5,672 bases of DNA. It comes from an uncultured Methylophilus sp. Its GTDB lineage: Bacteria > Pseudomonadota > Gammaproteobacteria > Burkholderiales > Methylophilaceae. Both the position numbers and the translations under genes were made by a program. The stretch is from the NCBI GenBank assembly GCA_936943315.1, contig CAKZJM010000284.1, forward strand, positions 1-5,672, in the 5' to 3' direction. This document shows positions 5,159 to 5,672 of this stretch, in pieces. Each line of letters begins with the position of its first letter. The first letter of the stretch is position 1. The notes beneath the pieces were generated by a model that was not told where the DNA came from, made no database searches, and worked only from the letters and a program-made list of their open reading frames with translations.

Positions 5159-5672
5159 TCAGGCTTGCCGGTGCTGTAGCAAAATGTTTTCTGCCACATC
5201 AATCATTTTGCGTTTCTGTTCCATGGCGGTGCTGCGCATGATTTTATAGGCTTCCACTTCCGATAGCCCCATGGTACTCATGAGCATGCCTTTGGCGCGC
5301 TCAATCTGTTTTCTTTCCACCAGCGCTTTTTTGGTTTCCGAGAGTTCGGATTCCATTTCGGCAATCTGCTGCGATTGCTGTTGCAGCAAGGACATGACAG
5401 ACTCGATGGGGTAAGGCTGGCTGGCTTTATGGCTTAAAAAGCCATAAGCATTTTCTACCGGGATAGATAAGTTGAAGAAGGCACTGTCACGGGCCGTCAT
5501 GGTGGCTTTGTTTTGCAACTGCTGCAAATGTTGACGCGTGCTGGCCAGGTCTCGCTGTGCTGCCTGAGCGAGTAATTTGAGCGAGTGGTGAATATCACTG
5601 ATGAGCAGGCACTGGATGTGCCAGAGTTCAGTCAGCCTGAGGCTGCACAACTCAAACCAGGTATCCGCATCT
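5159..5672 (-). CDS. nasR: NasR-type nitrate-responsive antiterminator, C-terminal part (NIT-like end plus ANTAR), 5' end outside the window
   Basis: About 170 C-terminal residues are visible. The frame stays open to the right edge, and the first visible residues read DADTWFELCSLRLTELWHIQ, so this is a truncated gene and not one starting at the in-frame TTG at 5650. The first part resembles the end of the NIT nitrate/nitrite-sensing helical domain (WFELCSLRLTELW). A glutamine-rich coiled coil follows (MSLLQQQSQQIAEMESELSE). The last 60 or so residues are an ANTAR domain: KKALVERKQIERAKGMLM, GLSEVEAYKIMRSTAMEQKR and IDVAENILL carry its conserved positions. ANTAR proteins bind paired hexaloop hairpins in nascent RNA and block terminators. 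Such a leader lies directly downstream, so this is its likely partner, acting in the cytoplasm when nitrate or nitrite is present. A NasT-type protein is less likely, because that family has a receiver domain in place of NIT. Confidence 0.88.
   Translation of the reverse strand, partial: DADTWFELCSLRLTELWHIQCLLISDIHHSLKLLAQAAQRDLASTRQHLQQLQNKATMTARDSAFFNLSIPVENAYGFLSHKASQPYPIESVMSLLQQQSQQIAEMESELSETKKALVERKQIERAKGMLMSTMGLSEVEAYKIMRSTAMEQKRKMIDVAENILLQHRQA

Noticed and set aside
5052..5249. Plus-strand small gene in the regulatory gap
   Set aside because: It overlaps the NtrC-type site and the end of the regulator gene, is rich in C and R, and has no convincing ribosome binding site.
5159..5650. 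The regulator as a complete 163-residue protein starting at 5650
   Set aside because: The codon at 5650 is TTG with no ribosome binding site, and the frame is open with NIT-like sequence up to the window edge, so the gene is truncated by the window.
1..5672. Mobile elements, CRISPR arrays, tRNA or rRNA genes
   Set aside because: I saw no transposase or integrase frames, no regularly spaced repeats and no RNA gene signatures; the window is filled by one operon and its control region.

Overview
This window is a compact nitrate-assimilation locus from a Gram-negative bacterium, probably a betaproteobacterium. The methylotrophic Methylophilaceae are my best guess, from overall protein character and from nitrate ABC transporter genes next to an alginate-export-type porin; no taxonomic marker is present. 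Every gene reads on the minus strand, so the transcription order runs from the right edge to the left edge.

At the right edge (5672 to 5159) is the 3' part of a NasR-type regulator: the end of a nitrate/nitrite-sensing (NIT-like) helical region, a coiled coil, and a C-terminal ANTAR RNA-binding domain. The next 328 bases (5158 to 4831) hold no gene but are dense with control signals. In transcription order I see an NtrC-type palindrome (5116-5132), a possible IHF site (5045-5057), a near-perfect sigma-54 promoter (5013-5029), and a leader of about 172 nt. The leader contains two hexaloop hairpins (P1 at 4934-4951, P2 at 4910-4927) and a very strong intrinsic terminator (4867-4921) whose 5' arm shares bases with P2. 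This is the arrangement expected for ANTAR-mediated antitermination, as known for the Klebsiella nasF leader.

The structural genes follow: nrtA (Tat-exported nitrate-binding protein), nrtB (membrane permease), nrtD (ATPase), an outer-membrane beta-barrel protein of alginate-export porin type, and the first 53 codons of cobA (uroporphyrinogen-III C-methyltransferase, needed for siroheme). Gaps between genes are 18 to 83 bases, and each gene has a good ribosome binding site. The only possible internal break is a hairpin without a U tract between nrtD and the porin gene.

Together the genes suggest this model. Nitrogen limitation (NtrC plus sigma-54) starts transcription, and nitrate sensed by the NasR-like protein lets RNA polymerase pass the leader terminator. 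The operon then supplies an outer-membrane entry pore, a periplasmic binding protein, an inner-membrane ABC importer, and the first enzyme towards the siroheme cofactor of assimilatory nitrite reductase. Nitrate and nitrite reductase genes probably lie beyond the left edge, but that is inference. The system is of a known kind. The less usual points are the porin inside the operon, the P1 loop that departs from the ANTAR loop consensus, and the NtrC palindrome that may double as the terminator of the regulator gene.
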